Of a DNA stretch of 64,000 bases, positions 27,685 to 36,600 are shown piece after piece (the stretch's first letter is position 1; every line of letters begins with the position of its first letter). The notes below the pieces were generated by a model that saw only the letters and a program-made list of their open reading frames with translations, ran no database searches and was not told the origin of the DNA. The stretch covers positions 496,001 through 560,000 of the forward strand of contig NZ_LDPE01000002.1 of the NCBI RefSeq assembly GCF_001447995.1. Direction: 5' to 3'. The position numbers were made by a program, and so were the translations under genes. Source of the DNA: Maribacter dokdonensis DSW-8. GTDB taxonomy: Bacteria; Bacteroidota; Bacteroidia; Flavobacteriales; Flavobacteriaceae.

Positions 27685-29583
27685 TTAATAAGCGCGTTCA
27701 TTGTTTCCTTCGTAGAAGTTGATGAACGCTCTATTTACAACTCTATTTCCACCAGGCGTTGGGTAGTTGCCGGTAAAATACCAATCACCTAAATTCTTAG
27801 GGCAAGCCTCATGTAAGCTAGATATGGTTTGGTATATTATGGAAACTTCTGCATTGATATCATCTGGACTCAACAGCTCTCCGATCTTTTTAGAAATTTC
27901 TTTTGCAGTGAATGGAGCATAGAAATCCTTTACATAGTTAATGACATCTTGATCACGGCTCTCTACTTGTGTTAAGCATTTTTTATAAATTTCCTCTACA
28001 ATATGCATGGAGTTGTTGTCCTCGTGCAACGCCAAGGCTGCTTTAAAGGCAATAAAATCTTCAAGCTTTGCCATATCTATACCATAACAATCTGGGTAGC
28101 GGATTTGTGGTGCAGATGATACAACTATTATTTTCTTTGGAGATAACCTGTCCAAAATTCTAAGAATACTCTTTTTCAAGGTAGTACCCCTTACAATACT
28201 ATCATCTATAATAACAAGGTTGTCTCCTTTTTTTACAGAACCATAAGAAATGTCATATACATGTGCCACTAGGTCATCTCTACTGCTATCTTGCGTAATA
28301 AAGGTTCTTAGCTTGGCGTCTTTAATGGCTACTTTTTCAATTCTTGGACGAACCTCTAGTATTTCATGAAGTTGCTCGCCGGTAATTGCAGGTCCTAATG
28401 CAAGTATTTGTTCTTCTTTTTTCTGGTTCAAATAGTTTTGAGCCTCTTTTACCATACCGTAAAAAGAAGTTTCTGCAGTATTCGGTATATAGGAGAAGAC
28501 AGTGTTTTTGATATCTTCATTTATAGATTCCAATATCTGTGGAAATACCAATTTACCTAAAGCTTTACGTTCTTGATAAATCTCCTTATCGCTACCTCTA
28601 GAAAAGTAAATACGTTCAAAAGAACATGCTTTACGTTCTTTAGGTTCCTGAATTTGGTGAATGACGCTAGTACCGTTCTTTTTAATGATAATGGCGGCAC
28701 CAGGGTCAAGTTCTTTTACCTCGTCATAAGGTACGTTGAATACCGTTTGTATAGCAGGTCTTTCTGAGGCAACTACAACAACTTCATCATCCCTGTAATA
28801 ATAAGCCGGTCTAATACCACTAGGATCCCGTAAGACAAAAGCATCACCATGGCCTAACAAACCTGCCATGGCATAACCACCATCAAAATTCTTGGCGGCT
28901 CTTTTTAATATCTTGTACACCTTTAAACGTTCTGCAATAATAGGCGAAGCTTGTTGTTTGGTGTATCCTTCTTTTTTTATCTGCTTATATAGTTTAGCAA
29001 CGGCATCATCAAGAAAATGACCTATTTTTTCCATTACCGTAACGGTATCTGCCATCTCTTTAGGATGCTGGCCAAGTTGAACCAGGTTGTCAAAAAGCTC
29101 ATGAACATTGGTCATATTAAAATTACCGGCAACAATTAAGTTACGGTGCATCCAGTTGTTCTGTCTTAAGAAAGGATGAACACTCTCAATGCTGTTTTTG
29201 CCAAAGGTACCGTAACGCACATGACCTAAAAGGAGTTCACCTATATAAGGTATATTCTTTTTTTGCAAGGCAACATTATGCTCATACTCCGGATGCTCTT
29301 TCATCTCGGTATTGATACGCTCATTTATTTGTGCAAAAATGTCCTGTATAGGCTGTTGCTGGCAAGAACGAACACGGCTCATGTAACGTTCACCTGCCTT
29401 AACATCTAATTTAATGCTGGCAAAACCTGCACCGTCTTGACCACGGTTATGTTGTTTTTCCATCATTAAGTACATTTTATTTACACCATAAAATGCTGTT
29501 CCATACTTTTCCTTGTAATACTCTAAAGGTTTTAATAACCGTATTACAGATATACCACACTCATGCTTAATTGCGTCACTCAT
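27685..29583 (-). CDS. purF: Amidophosphoribosyltransferase (long Bacteroidota form)
   Basis: 632 residues, longer than the about 470-510 of typical PurF. Class II glutamine amidotransferase domain with the nucleophile Cys9 (KHECGISV; a short propeptide would be removed), HNRGQDGAGF and GHVRYGTFG, then the phosphoribosyltransferase domain with PRPP loop VIIDDSIVRGTTLK. It catalyses the first step of purine synthesis, PRPP plus glutamine to phosphoribosylamine. The extra length sits in insertions and a C-terminal extension of about 100 residues. purN is in the same minus-strand run, though the kinase terminator separates the transcripts. Confidence 0.9.
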   Translation of the reverse strand: MSDAIKHECGISVIRLLKPLEYYKEKYGTAFYGVNKMYLMMEKQHNRGQDGAGFASIKLDVKAGERYMSRVRSCQQQPIQDIFAQINERINTEMKEHPEYEHNVALQKKNIPYIGELLLGHVRYGTFGKNSIESVHPFLRQNNWMHRNLIVAGNFNMTNVHELFDNLVQLGQHPKEMADTVTVMEKIGHFLDDAVAKLYKQIKKEGYTKQQASPIIAERLKVYKILKRAAKNFDGGYAMAGLLGHGDAFVLRDPSGIRPAYYYRDDEVVVVASERPAIQTVFNVPYDEVKELDPGAAIIIKKNGTSVIHQIQEPKERKACSFERIYFSRGSDKEIYQERKALGKLVFPQILESINEDIKNTVFSYIPNTAETSFYGMVKEAQNYLNQKKEEQILALGPAITGEQLHEILEVRPRIEKVAIKDAKLRTFITQDSSRDDLVAHVYDISYGSVKKGDNLVIIDDSIVRGTTLKKSILRILDRLSPKKIIVVSSAPQIRYPDCYGIDMAKLEDFIAFKAALALHEDNNSMHIVEEIYKKCLTQVESRDQDVINYVKDFYAPFTAKEISKKIGELLSPDDINAEVSIIYQTISSLHEACPKNLGDWYFTGNYPTPGGNRVVNRAFINFYEGNNERAY

Positions 29584-29603
29584 TGTTTTTGGTATTAAAA
29601 AAA

Positions 29604-29621
29604 CCCCAAAATATTTTGGGG
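29604..29621 (-). terminator. Intrinsic terminator of the PfkB kinase gene
   Basis: Perfect palindrome CCCCAAAATATTTTGGGG followed by TTTTTTT on the minus strand, 8 bp after the kinase stop and 20 bp before purF. Confidence 0.88.
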
Positions 29622-29629
29622 CTAGGGGA

Positions 29630-30556
29630 TTATTGTAATTCTATGTCAAACTGGGTCAATTTCTTAAACTGATGCAGTCTTTCTCTAATTTCTTTTCGGT
29701 CTAACTGTAACATTCTTTCCGCTCCAAATTTCTCTACACTAAAGGATGCCAGATTAGAACCGTGTATAATTGCCTTCTTCATATTCTCAAAAGAGCTATC
29801 TCCGCTTGCTGCCAAATAGCCTGAAAAACCACCGGCAAAGGTATCTCCGGCACCAGTAGGATCAAATACTTCTTCTAAAGGTAGCGCCGGTGCAAAAAAG
29901 ATCTGATCTTCATTGAACAAAAGTGCGCCATGCTCTCCTTTTTTGATCACTACATACTTAGGCCCCATGGTAAAAATCTTTTGCGCTGCCTTAACAAGTG
30001 AATATTCACCGGTTAATTGTCTGGCCTCTTCATCATTAATAGTTATTACATCTATATGTTTAATAACGTTCATTAAATCATCTAAAGCATTGTCCATCCA
30101 AAAATTCATGGTATCCAATACTATTAACTTTGGTCGCTTTTTCATCTGGTTGATTACACCCATTTGAACAATTGGGTGAAGATTACCAAGCATAACCACA
30201 TCTGCATCATTATAACTTTCCGGTACAACAGGATTAAAGTCCTCTAAAGTATTTAACTCCGTTACTAAGGTGTCTCTGGTATTTAGGTCGTTGTGGTATT
30301 TTCCTTTCCAGTAAAAGGTTTTACCGCCTTCAACAATTTCCAAGGCAGAAATGTCAATACCGCGATCGGTTAAAAGGTCTAAATATTCTTTAGGCATGTC
30401 ATCACCTACAATAGAAATGATAGCAGAATCAACATCAAATTGAGATGCCGCTAAGCCAATATAGGTAGCTGCGCCGCCCAATATTTTATCCGTTTTACCA
30501 AAAGGAGTTTCTATTGCATCAAAAGCGACAGTACCTACTATTAAAAGCTTGCCCAT
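29630..30556 (-). CDS. PfkB family carbohydrate/nucleoside kinase
   Basis: 308 residues. The signature DPTGAGDTFAGGF (about 240-252) carries the catalytic Asp and anion hole; the N-terminal GGAATYIGLAASQF is the sugar-binding segment. PfkB enzymes phosphorylate ribose, adenosine, fructose-phosphate and relatives; the substrate here is not decidable, though placement between purF and purN suggests a ribose or nucleoside link. It is preceded by a perfect -7 box and followed by its own terminator. Confidence 0.9.
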   Translation of the reverse strand: MGKLLIVGTVAFDAIETPFGKTDKILGGAATYIGLAASQFDVDSAIISIVGDDMPKEYLDLLTDRGIDISALEIVEGGKTFYWKGKYHNDLNTRDTLVTELNTLEDFNPVVPESYNDADVVMLGNLHPIVQMGVINQMKKRPKLIVLDTMNFWMDNALDDLMNVIKHIDVITINDEEARQLTGEYSLVKAAQKIFTMGPKYVVIKKGEHGALLFNEDQIFFAPALPLEEVFDPTGAGDTFAGGFSGYLAASGDSSFENMKKAIIHGSNLASFSVEKFGAERMLQLDRKEIRERLHQFKKLTQFDIELQ

Positions 30557-30578
30557 AAATGTGAAAAAATTTAAGCTG

Positions 30579-30586
30579 CAAATATA
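30579..30586 (-). promoter_or_regulatory. -7 element of the PfkB kinase gene
   Basis: TATATTTG on the minus strand, exact TAnnTTTG match, 22 bp upstream of the start codon. Confidence 0.65.
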
Positions 30587-30670
30587 CGATTTTGATAAGC
30601 TAATTAAAACGGTTTATGGAATACAAATTGTAATAGTTATCAAAGGCGAATTGTTGATATAAATTGCCAT

Positions 30671-31306
30671 TTATTTCCTACCGAAATCTGCAGGAATTTC
30701 TCCCCATGCTTTCGTTTCCCATTTGACGATAACGGTTTTGTATTCATTCTTGTTCAGCCAATCTACCGCTCTATCAATAAATTCAAAAAGTGTTTTGTTC
30801 TTTGCGTTAGGAGTAAGTTTGGTGTTGCACTTTTTTTTACGCACCCAGCTCATGGCCGTTCTAGAATCTGTATAAATGATACGGGCGCTATTATGTTTTT
30901 TCAGAAAAGCTAAACCATGGACAATGGCTAAAAATTCACCAATATTATTGGTTCCATTAGGAAAAGGACCTTGTTTAAATAATTTTTTACCAGTTTTGGT
31001 ATCAACCCCTTGGTATTCCATAATACCGGGATTGCCGCTAGAAGCAGCATCAACAGAAATGGAATGATAATTTGGTAGCCCAATTCTTTCTAATTCTGCT
31101 TTGGATAAAGTAGGTGCAGTTTTTTTCTTTCCCTTGAAATCTGCGTAAGTGCCATTAAATGCCTTTTTGGCTACCTCAAAAGATTCAAATGATTTGTATT
31201 CGGCACCGGCATGGCCGTCAATGGATTTTTTACATTCTTTCCATGTTTCATAAATACCCGGCTTTTTACCTTTCCAAACAACATAGAACTTTTTCTTTTT
31301 GCCCAT
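30671..31306 (-). CDS. rnhA-like: Ribonuclease H with N-terminal viroplasmin domain
   Basis: 211 residues. The N-terminal viroplasmin-type RNA/DNA hybrid-binding domain (about 1-55: FYVVWKGKKPGIYETWKEC, FESFEVAKKAFNG) is followed by an RNase H domain with SVDAASSGNPG (first Asp), NIGEFLAIVHGL (Glu), IYTDSRTAMSWV (Asp) and the final Asp in IPADFGRK. It degrades RNA in RNA-DNA hybrids. Its ATG overlaps the purN stop by one base (TAATG), so it is translationally coupled to purN. Confidence 0.93.
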   Translation of the reverse strand: MGKKKKFYVVWKGKKPGIYETWKECKKSIDGHAGAEYKSFESFEVAKKAFNGTYADFKGKKKTAPTLSKAELERIGLPNYHSISVDAASSGNPGIMEYQGVDTKTGKKLFKQGPFPNGTNNIGEFLAIVHGLAFLKKHNSARIIYTDSRTAMSWVRKKKCNTKLTPNAKNKTLFEFIDRAVDWLNKNEYKTVIVKWETKAWGEIPADFGRK

Positions 31307-31881
31307 TACTGCTTAGATAATAATTCGTCTATGACCTTTGGAAAAAATTCATATTCCAACAGATGTACTTTTGATGCGATATCCTCGGGCGAATCTTTTG
31401 GGTTCACTACAGTTTTTACCTGTTGTATAATAGCGCCCTCATCATAATGTGCATTAACGAAATGAATGGTAATACCGGTTTCCGCCTCTTTAGCCTCTTT
31501 TACGGCATTATGAACATGCATACCGTACATACCTTTACCGCCGTATTTTGGTAGTAGGGCAGGATGTATGTTTATAATTTTATTGGGGAAGGCATTGGTA
31601 ATGGCTTCGGGTATTTTCCATAGAAAGCCGGCCAACACTATTAGGTCCGGTTCTAGTGATTGTAGCATATCTAGAATAAAATTACTCTTTGAAAATGCTT
31701 GCCTATTAAAAAACAAGGCGTTGATTCCAAGTCTGTTACAACGCTCAATGACTTTGGCATCGCTTTTGTTAGTAAGTACGCAGCATATAGTAACATCTTT
31801 GCGAATCTTAAAATAATTGGCAATGTTTTCAACATTAGATCCGGAACCTGAGGCAAATAGTATAATTTTCTTGGTTTTCAA
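31306..31881 (-). CDS. purN: Phosphoribosylglycinamide formyltransferase
   Basis: 191 residues. GAR transformylase motifs: FASGSGSNVENI (phosphate loop), NIHPALLPKYGGKGMYG (catalytic Asn/His with the folate-proximal loop) and ETGITIHFVNAHYDEGAII (catalytic Asp). It transfers formyl from 10-formyl-THF to GAR in purine synthesis. The start is TTG at 31881: a stop lies six codons upstream and no ATG occurs in between. It is followed in overlap by the RNase H gene. Confidence 0.94.
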   Translation of the reverse strand: MKTKKIILFASGSGSNVENIANYFKIRKDVTICCVLTNKSDAKVIERCNRLGINALFFNRQAFSKSNFILDMLQSLEPDLIVLAGFLWKIPEAITNAFPNKIINIHPALLPKYGGKGMYGMHVHNAVKEAKEAETGITIHFVNAHYDEGAIIQQVKTVVNPKDSPEDIASKVHLLEYEFFPKVIDELLSKQ

Positions 31882-31935
31882 TAGAAAGGGTCTTTATAAG
31901 ATAACGAACAATGAAATTAAGTTTGGCAAATAAAG

Positions 31936-31943
31936 CAAATTTA
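31936..31943 (-). promoter_or_regulatory. -7 element of purN-rnhA
   Basis: TAAATTTG on the minus strand, exact TAnnTTTG match, 54 bp upstream of the purN start. Confidence 0.55.
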
Positions 31944-32130
31944 AAGCTTGTCAGAATTTAGAAAAAAAACGATTAAATAGAATAGTTCTAATACCTCACT
32001 ACTTTTCAATACCTTTAATCAACGTTACCGAAACAAAATATTAATACGGTAAAATTACAGCACATGTCTTTAATTTTATTAAATTACCATACATTTTAAC
32101 GACAATTAGTGTAATTAAACCAAAGTTTTT

Positions 32131-32138
32131 TATTTTTG
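32131..32138 (+). promoter_or_regulatory. -7 element of acpP
   Basis: TATTTTTG, exact TAnnTTTG match, 33 bp upstream of the acpP ATG. Confidence 0.65.
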
Positions 32139-32171
32139 CCTTCAATTTAAATTTTTAAAACAAATATTATT

Positions 32172-32405
32172 ATGTCAGACATTGCATCAAGAGTTAAAGC
32201 TATCATCGTTGATAAATTAGGAGTTGATGAGAACGAAGTGGTAACCGAGGCTAGCTTTACTAACGATTTAGGCGCAGATTCATTAGACACGGTAGAGTTG
32301 ATAATGGAGTTCGAAAAAGAATTTGATATTCAAATTCCAGACGATCAAGCTGAGAATATCGCAACTGTTGGTCAAGCCATCAGCTATATAGAAGAAGCTA
32401 AGTAA
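32172..32405 (+). CDS. acpP: Acyl carrier protein
   Basis: 77 residues, standard length and strongly acidic. The phosphopantetheine site is Ser37 in [10 protein letters not shown]. It carries acyl chains in fatty-acid synthesis. It is followed by a strong hairpin and then fabF, the usual partner. Confidence 0.97.
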   Translation: MSDIASRVKAIIVDKLGVDENEVVTEASFTNDLGADSLDTVELIMEFEKEFDIQIPDDQAENIATVGQAISYIEEAK

Positions 32406-32429
32406 AACATGTTTTCTTAAATAGAATTC

Positions 32430-32472
32430 AAATTATCCATGTGGTAAATGCTCCGCATGGATAATTTTTTTT
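32430..32472 (+). terminator. Intrinsic (attenuating) terminator between acpP and fabF
   Basis: 12-bp perfect stem AAATTATCCATG / CATGGATAATTT, extended inside by three more pairs, followed by a T run. It would let acpP be transcribed more than fabF. Confidence 0.85.
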
Positions 32473-32512
32473 AATTTACGCTTGGTTTAGATTTAAACAA
32501 ATACAAAGTTAA

Positions 32513-33763
32513 ATGCAGTTAAAGCGAGTTGTAGTTACAGGTTTGGGGGCACTTACCCCAATTGGTAATAATATTGAAGAGTATTGGGATGCTTTGGTAA
32601 ACGGTAAAAGTGGATCAGCGCCCATTACTTATTACGATACAGAAAAATTCAAAGTAAAATTCGCTTGTGAGCTTAAGAATTACAAGACAGAAGATCACTT
32701 TGATAGAAAAGAAGGCCGTAAGCTGGATAGATTTGCGCAGTACGCACTTGTATCTTCAGATGAAGCTATTCGTGATTCTAAATTAGATTTAGAGAAATTA
32801 GACAAATTTCGCGTAGGCGTTATTTGGGGAGCGGGTATTGGAGGTTTGGAAACTTTTCAGAACGAGGTAATGAATTTTGCCAACGGAGATGGTACACCAA
32901 GATTCAATCCGTTCTTTATTCCAAAAATGATCGCTGATATTGCCCCGGGGAACATATCCATTAAGCATGGTTTTATGGGACCTAATTACACTACCGTTTC
33001 CGCTTGTGCATCATCGGCAAATGCAATGATCGATGCCTTGAACTATATACGATTGGGTCATTGCGATGTCATTGTAACAGGTGGTAGTGAAGCGGCAGTA
33101 ACTATTGCAGGTATGGGCGGTTTTGGTGCAATGCACGCATTATCAACAAGAAACGATAGTCCTGAAACAGCTTCAAGACCTTTTGATGCAACCAGGGATG
33201 GTTTTGTTCTAGGTGAAGGTGCAGGAGCCTTGGTTCTTGAAGAGTATGAGCATGCCGTTGCCAGAGGAGCAAAAATATATGCAGAAGTTGCCGGTGGAGG
33301 TATGTCAAGTGATGCTTACCATATGACCGCACCGCATCCAGATGGTATAGGGGTAGTTAGGGTAATGGAAAATTGTCTAAGGGATGCAGGCTTGTCCATA
33401 GAAGATGTAGACGCTATAAACACTCACGGTACATCTACCCCTTTGGGAGATGTGGCAGAGTTAAAAGCGATTACTCAAGTATTTGGGGAGCATGCTAAAG
33501 ACATAAACATTAATTCTACCAAGTCAATGACCGGTCATTTGTTAGGTGCTGCGGGCGCTATTGAAGCAATTGCTTCAATATTGGCCATGGAGCATGGTAT
33601 GGTACCACCTACCATAAACCATACTACGGTAGATGAGAATATAGATCCTAGTTTAAACTTAACGTTGAACAAGGCACAAAAACGAGATGTTAAAGTTGCA
33701 ATGAGCAATACATTTGGTTTTGGTGGGCATAATGCATGTGTAGTTTTTAAGAAAATTGATTAA
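32513..33763 (+). CDS. fabF: Beta-ketoacyl-ACP synthase II
   Basis: 416 residues. Condensing-enzyme triad: Cys in VSACASSANAMI, His in NTHGTSTPLGD and His in KSMTGHLLGAAG; start motif RVVVTGLGALTPIG. It condenses acyl-ACP with malonyl-ACP in chain elongation. It lies in the acpP-fabF-rnc order seen widely in bacteria, with only 8 bp to rnc. Confidence 0.97.
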   Translation: MQLKRVVVTGLGALTPIGNNIEEYWDALVNGKSGSAPITYYDTEKFKVKFACELKNYKTEDHFDRKEGRKLDRFAQYALVSSDEAIRDSKLDLEKLDKFRVGVIWGAGIGGLETFQNEVMNFANGDGTPRFNPFFIPKMIADIAPGNISIKHGFMGPNYTTVSACASSANAMIDALNYIRLGHCDVIVTGGSEAAVTIAGMGGFGAMHALSTRNDSPETASRPFDATRDGFVLGEGAGALVLEEYEHAVARGAKIYAEVAGGGMSSDAYHMTAPHPDGIGVVRVMENCLRDAGLSIEDVDAINTHGTSTPLGDVAELKAITQVFGEHAKDININSTKSMTGHLLGAAGAIEAIASILAMEHGMVPPTINHTTVDENIDPSLNLTLNKAQKRDVKVAMSNTFGFGGHNACVVFKKID

Positions 33764-33771
33764 TTTTTTAT

Positions 33772-34506
33772 ATGCCTTTTCCCACGAACTTATTTAATTC
33801 CCATCCTAAAGAGGATGGGGATTTTTTTTGGGGAATTACCAAAATTTTAGGTTTCAAACCTAAAACCTTATCTATTTATAAAAAGGCCTTTCTTCATAGG
33901 TCAATGAACAAAAAGGATGATAAGGGTAATGCAATGAATTATGAGCGCCTAGAGTTTTTGGGAGATTCAATGCTAGGTACCATAATATCTAAACATTTAT
34001 ACAGCGAGGTACCTGCAGGGGATGAAGGCTACCTTACTAAAATGCGATCTAAAATAGTAAGTAGAGAGCATTTAAATGAGTTGGGTAAAGACTTGGGATT
34101 AATAGATTTTGTACAGAGTAGAATACCTAAATCCCATTTTGGACAGAACATACACGGCAATGTTTTTGAAGCATTGGTAGGTGCCATTTATTTAGATCGC
34201 GGTTATAAATACTGTGAAAAGTTCATTCAAAAAAGGGTGGTAGAACCTTACGTAGATATAGAACAGTTAGAAGGCCGGGTCATTAGTTATAAGAGTTTGG
34301 TGATCGAATGGTGTCAGAAACAAAAGAAGTCTTTTGATTTTGATGTTTATGAAGATACCGGAAATGATCCTTTAAAACATTTTGCCGTTAAACTCTCCAT
34401 TGGGGGAGATGTAGTTGCAAAAGCAAGAGCCACCTCAAAGAAAAAAGCGGAAGAAAGAGCAGCTAAAAGGGCCTTTTTTGCACTGCAGGATAAAATGGAT
34501 AGCTGA
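33772..34506 (+). CDS. rnc: Ribonuclease III
   Basis: 244 residues. RNase III signature NYERLEFLGDSMLGTI (catalytic Glu/Asp) and second catalytic segment NVFEALVGAIYLD, then a C-terminal dsRNA-binding domain (about 165-240; DPLKHFAVKLSIGG, KKKAEERAAKRAFFAL). It processes rRNA precursors and double-stranded RNA. The N-terminal extension (PKEDGDFFWGITKILGFKP) resembles other flavobacterial RNase III proteins, so the start at 33772 is credible although a terminator-like hairpin lies inside these codons. Confidence 0.95.
   Translation: MPFPTNLFNSHPKEDGDFFWGITKILGFKPKTLSIYKKAFLHRSMNKKDDKGNAMNYERLEFLGDSMLGTIISKHLYSEVPAGDEGYLTKMRSKIVSREHLNELGKDLGLIDFVQSRIPKSHFGQNIHGNVFEALVGAIYLDRGYKYCEKFIQKRVVEPYVDIEQLEGRVISYKSLVIEWCQKQKKSFDFDVYEDTGNDPLKHFAVKLSIGGDVVAKARATSKKKAEERAAKRAFFALQDKMDS
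33796..33829 (+). terminator. Intrinsic-terminator-like hairpin inside the 5' end of rnc
   Basis: AATTCCCATCCT / AGGATGGGGATT: twelve pairs (one T-G) with a 4-nt loop AAAG, followed by eight T. It lies at codons 9-20 of rnc, 33 bp after the fabF stop, and is positioned exactly like a fabF terminator. Confidence 0.75.
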
Positions 34507-34507
34507 T

Positions 34508-34529
34508 CATTTTACCAAAAGGTAAAATG
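34508..34529 (+). other. Perfect hairpin at the 3' end of rnc
   Basis: CATTTTACC-AAAA-GGTAAAATG, 9-bp perfect stem starting immediately after the rnc stop. There is no T run, so it is a weak terminator candidate; it may stabilise the mRNA or be a processing site. Confidence 0.6.
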
Positions 34530-34621
34530 CTAACATTTTAATAACTTTTAGAGTGTTTTTATCAATTTATGAAACTAGGCATTATAGCTTAGAAGTTCTA
34601 TATTTACCCTTTTGTTGAGTT

Positions 34622-35086
34622 ATGGCTGCAACTATTAAAATAAATGATGATTTTTACGATGAATCCTTTAGCCTTATAGCTTTACACACTACCTTAGAAG
34701 ATTTTGCTTTGGCCTACGGTTTAAACCAAAGTATGAAGGCAAAATTTGTAAGGGCAAAAAAGAATTTTAATCTTGCTGAAAATAAATCGTTTCCAATCTT
34801 TGAATGGGATGACGAGTATAATGATATGTACTGGGTGTTGATTGCCAACCATAGCAGTGAAAAAGAAAGCATTGTACATGACGATTTATTTAAGAACGAA
34901 ACAACATTTAAGACGCCAAGGTTACTTCCTGAGTATAAAGATGTTGATTATCTTCTAAAGATTGAAACGGATAAGGATTTAGATATAAATTCTATTATTA
35001 AGAACATACAATCGTTGCCAAGAATTATGGCAGCGTATGAAATAAGTACAGAGAAACTAAAATCAAAGAACAATCTAATTTTTTAA
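34622..35086 (+). CDS. IPExxxVDY family protein
   Basis: 154 residues. The family signature appears as LLPEYKDVDYLLKI (about 102-115). These small cytosolic proteins are found in Bacteroidota and usually sit directly before pyk, as here (2 bp gap); their biochemical role is unknown. A -7-like TATATTTA lies at 34599-34606. Confidence 0.9.
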   Translation: MAATIKINDDFYDESFSLIALHTTLEDFALAYGLNQSMKAKFVRAKKNFNLAENKSFPIFEWDDEYNDMYWVLIANHSSEKESIVHDDLFKNETTFKTPRLLPEYKDVDYLLKIETDKDLDINSIIKNIQSLPRIMAAYEISTEKLKSKNNLIF

Positions 35087-35088
35087 AT

Positions 35089-36531
35089 ATGCCAACTGTA
35101 AAAAAGACGAAAATTGTAGCGACCCTGGGTCCTGCAACTAGCAAGAAAGAGGTGCTCAGGAGCATGATTGATGCTGGAGTAGATGTATTCAGGATAAACT
35201 TTTCACATGCTGATTATGAAGATGTTAAGGAGCGTGTAAATATGATACGTGAGTTAAATGCCGAAATGGAAACCAACACTTCTATTTTAGCGGATTTACA
35301 AGGCCCTAAATTGCGTGTAGGCGTAATGGCAGGTGACGTTGTAGTGAGCCCTGGTGATGAGATAACATTTGTAACAGGTGAGCCTTTTGAAGGTAGTGCA
35401 GAACGTGTTTACATGAATTACAAGGAGTTTCCTAGAGATGTTAAAGCTGGGGAGCGTATTTTATTGGATGACGGTAAATTAATGTTCGAGGTTGTAAAGA
35501 CCAATGGTGAAGACGAAGTTTTGGCCAAAGTAATTCAAGGCGGACCTTTAAAATCCAAGAAAGGGGTAAACTTGCCCAATACCAATATTTCTTTACCTGC
35601 ACTTACCAAAAAAGATATTAAGGATGCGGAATTTGCAATTTCATTGGAAGTAGATTGGATCGCACTTTCTTTTGTGAGATTCAGTCAAGACCTTATTGAT
35701 CTACAGAATATCATCAACAAACATTCTGATCATAAAATTCCGATTATTGCAAAAATAGAAAAGCCGGAAGCTGTTGAGAATATAGATAAGATCGTTGCAT
35801 ACTGTGACGGTTTAATGGTTGCTCGTGGAGATTTAGGTGTTGAAGTTCCTGCACAAGAGGTTCCATTAATTCAAAAGCAATTGGTGTTGCGTGCTAAAAA
35901 GGCCAGAATACCTGTAATTATAGCCACTCAAATGATGGAAACTATGATTACAAGTCTTACACCAACAAGAGCAGAGGTAAATGACGTTGCCAACTCGGTA
36001 ATGGATGGTGCGGATGCGGTAATGTTATCTGGAGAAACATCGGTGGGTAATTACCCGGTACAGGTAATTGAAAAGATGTCTAGCATTTTAGAGAGCGTTG
36101 AAGGTTCAGATTTAATTCAGGTACCACAAAATCCGCCACACATTCGTACTAAAAGATTTATCACAAAATCTATATGCTATCATGCAGCCTTAATGGCCAA
36201 TGATATCAAGGCTAAAGCAATTTCTACATTGACCAATAGTGGATATACCGCTTTTCAGATTTCTGCATGGAGACCTAGTGCTTACATTTTAGTATTTACA
36301 TCCAATAAGCGAATTTTAACGCAACTGAATCTATTGTGGGGTGTTAAAGCATTCTATTATGATAAATTCGTATCAACGGATGATACCATAGAAGATGTTA
36401 ACCACATTGCTTTTAATAAAGGACATTTACAGGTTGGAGATATGGTAATTAGTCTTGCGGCCATGCCTATTAAAGAAAAAGGAATGGTAAATACCTTAAG
36501 GGTTACTGAAATTGAATCCAAGGATATCTAA
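35089..36531 (+). CDS. pyk: Pyruvate kinase
   Basis: 480 residues, standard length. Motifs: KIVATLGPAT, GVDVFRINFSHAD, catalytic-lysine segment IIAKIEKPEAVENI, metal-binding GLMVARGDLGVEV, and ATQMMETMI followed by PTRAEVNDVANSVMDGADA. It converts phosphoenolpyruvate and ADP to pyruvate and ATP. Likely cotranscribed with the IPExxxVDY gene and ended by the hairpin at 36552. Confidence 0.97.
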   Translation: MPTVKKTKIVATLGPATSKKEVLRSMIDAGVDVFRINFSHADYEDVKERVNMIRELNAEMETNTSILADLQGPKLRVGVMAGDVVVSPGDEITFVTGEPFEGSAERVYMNYKEFPRDVKAGERILLDDGKLMFEVVKTNGEDEVLAKVIQGGPLKSKKGVNLPNTNISLPALTKKDIKDAEFAISLEVDWIALSFVRFSQDLIDLQNIINKHSDHKIPIIAKIEKPEAVENIDKIVAYCDGLMVARGDLGVEVPAQEVPLIQKQLVLRAKKARIPVIIATQMMETMITSLTPTRAEVNDVANSVMDGADAVMLSGETSVGNYPVQVIEKMSSILESVEGSDLIQVPQNPPHIRTKRFITKSICYHAALMANDIKAKAISTLTNSGYTAFQISAWRPSAYILVFTSNKRILTQLNLLWGVKAFYYDKFVSTDDTIEDVNHIAFNKGHLQVGDMVISLAAMPIKEKGMVNTLRVTEIESKDI

Positions 36532-36551
36532 TGAATCCATTTTCATAAAAT

Positions 36552-36582
36552 AAAAGGACCGCTAACTAGCGGTCCTTTTTTT
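36552..36582. terminator. Bidirectional intrinsic terminator
   Basis: 13-bp perfect stem (AAAAGGACCGCTA / TAGCGGTCCTTTT) with a 2-nt centre and T run; it lies between convergent pyk and the PAS gene. Confidence 0.9.
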
Positions 36583-36600
36583 ATGCTTTTTGTTTAAGTG

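Noticed and set aside
34508..34529. Intrinsic terminator of rnc
   Set aside because: The stem is perfect but no T run follows; it is listed as a hairpin only.
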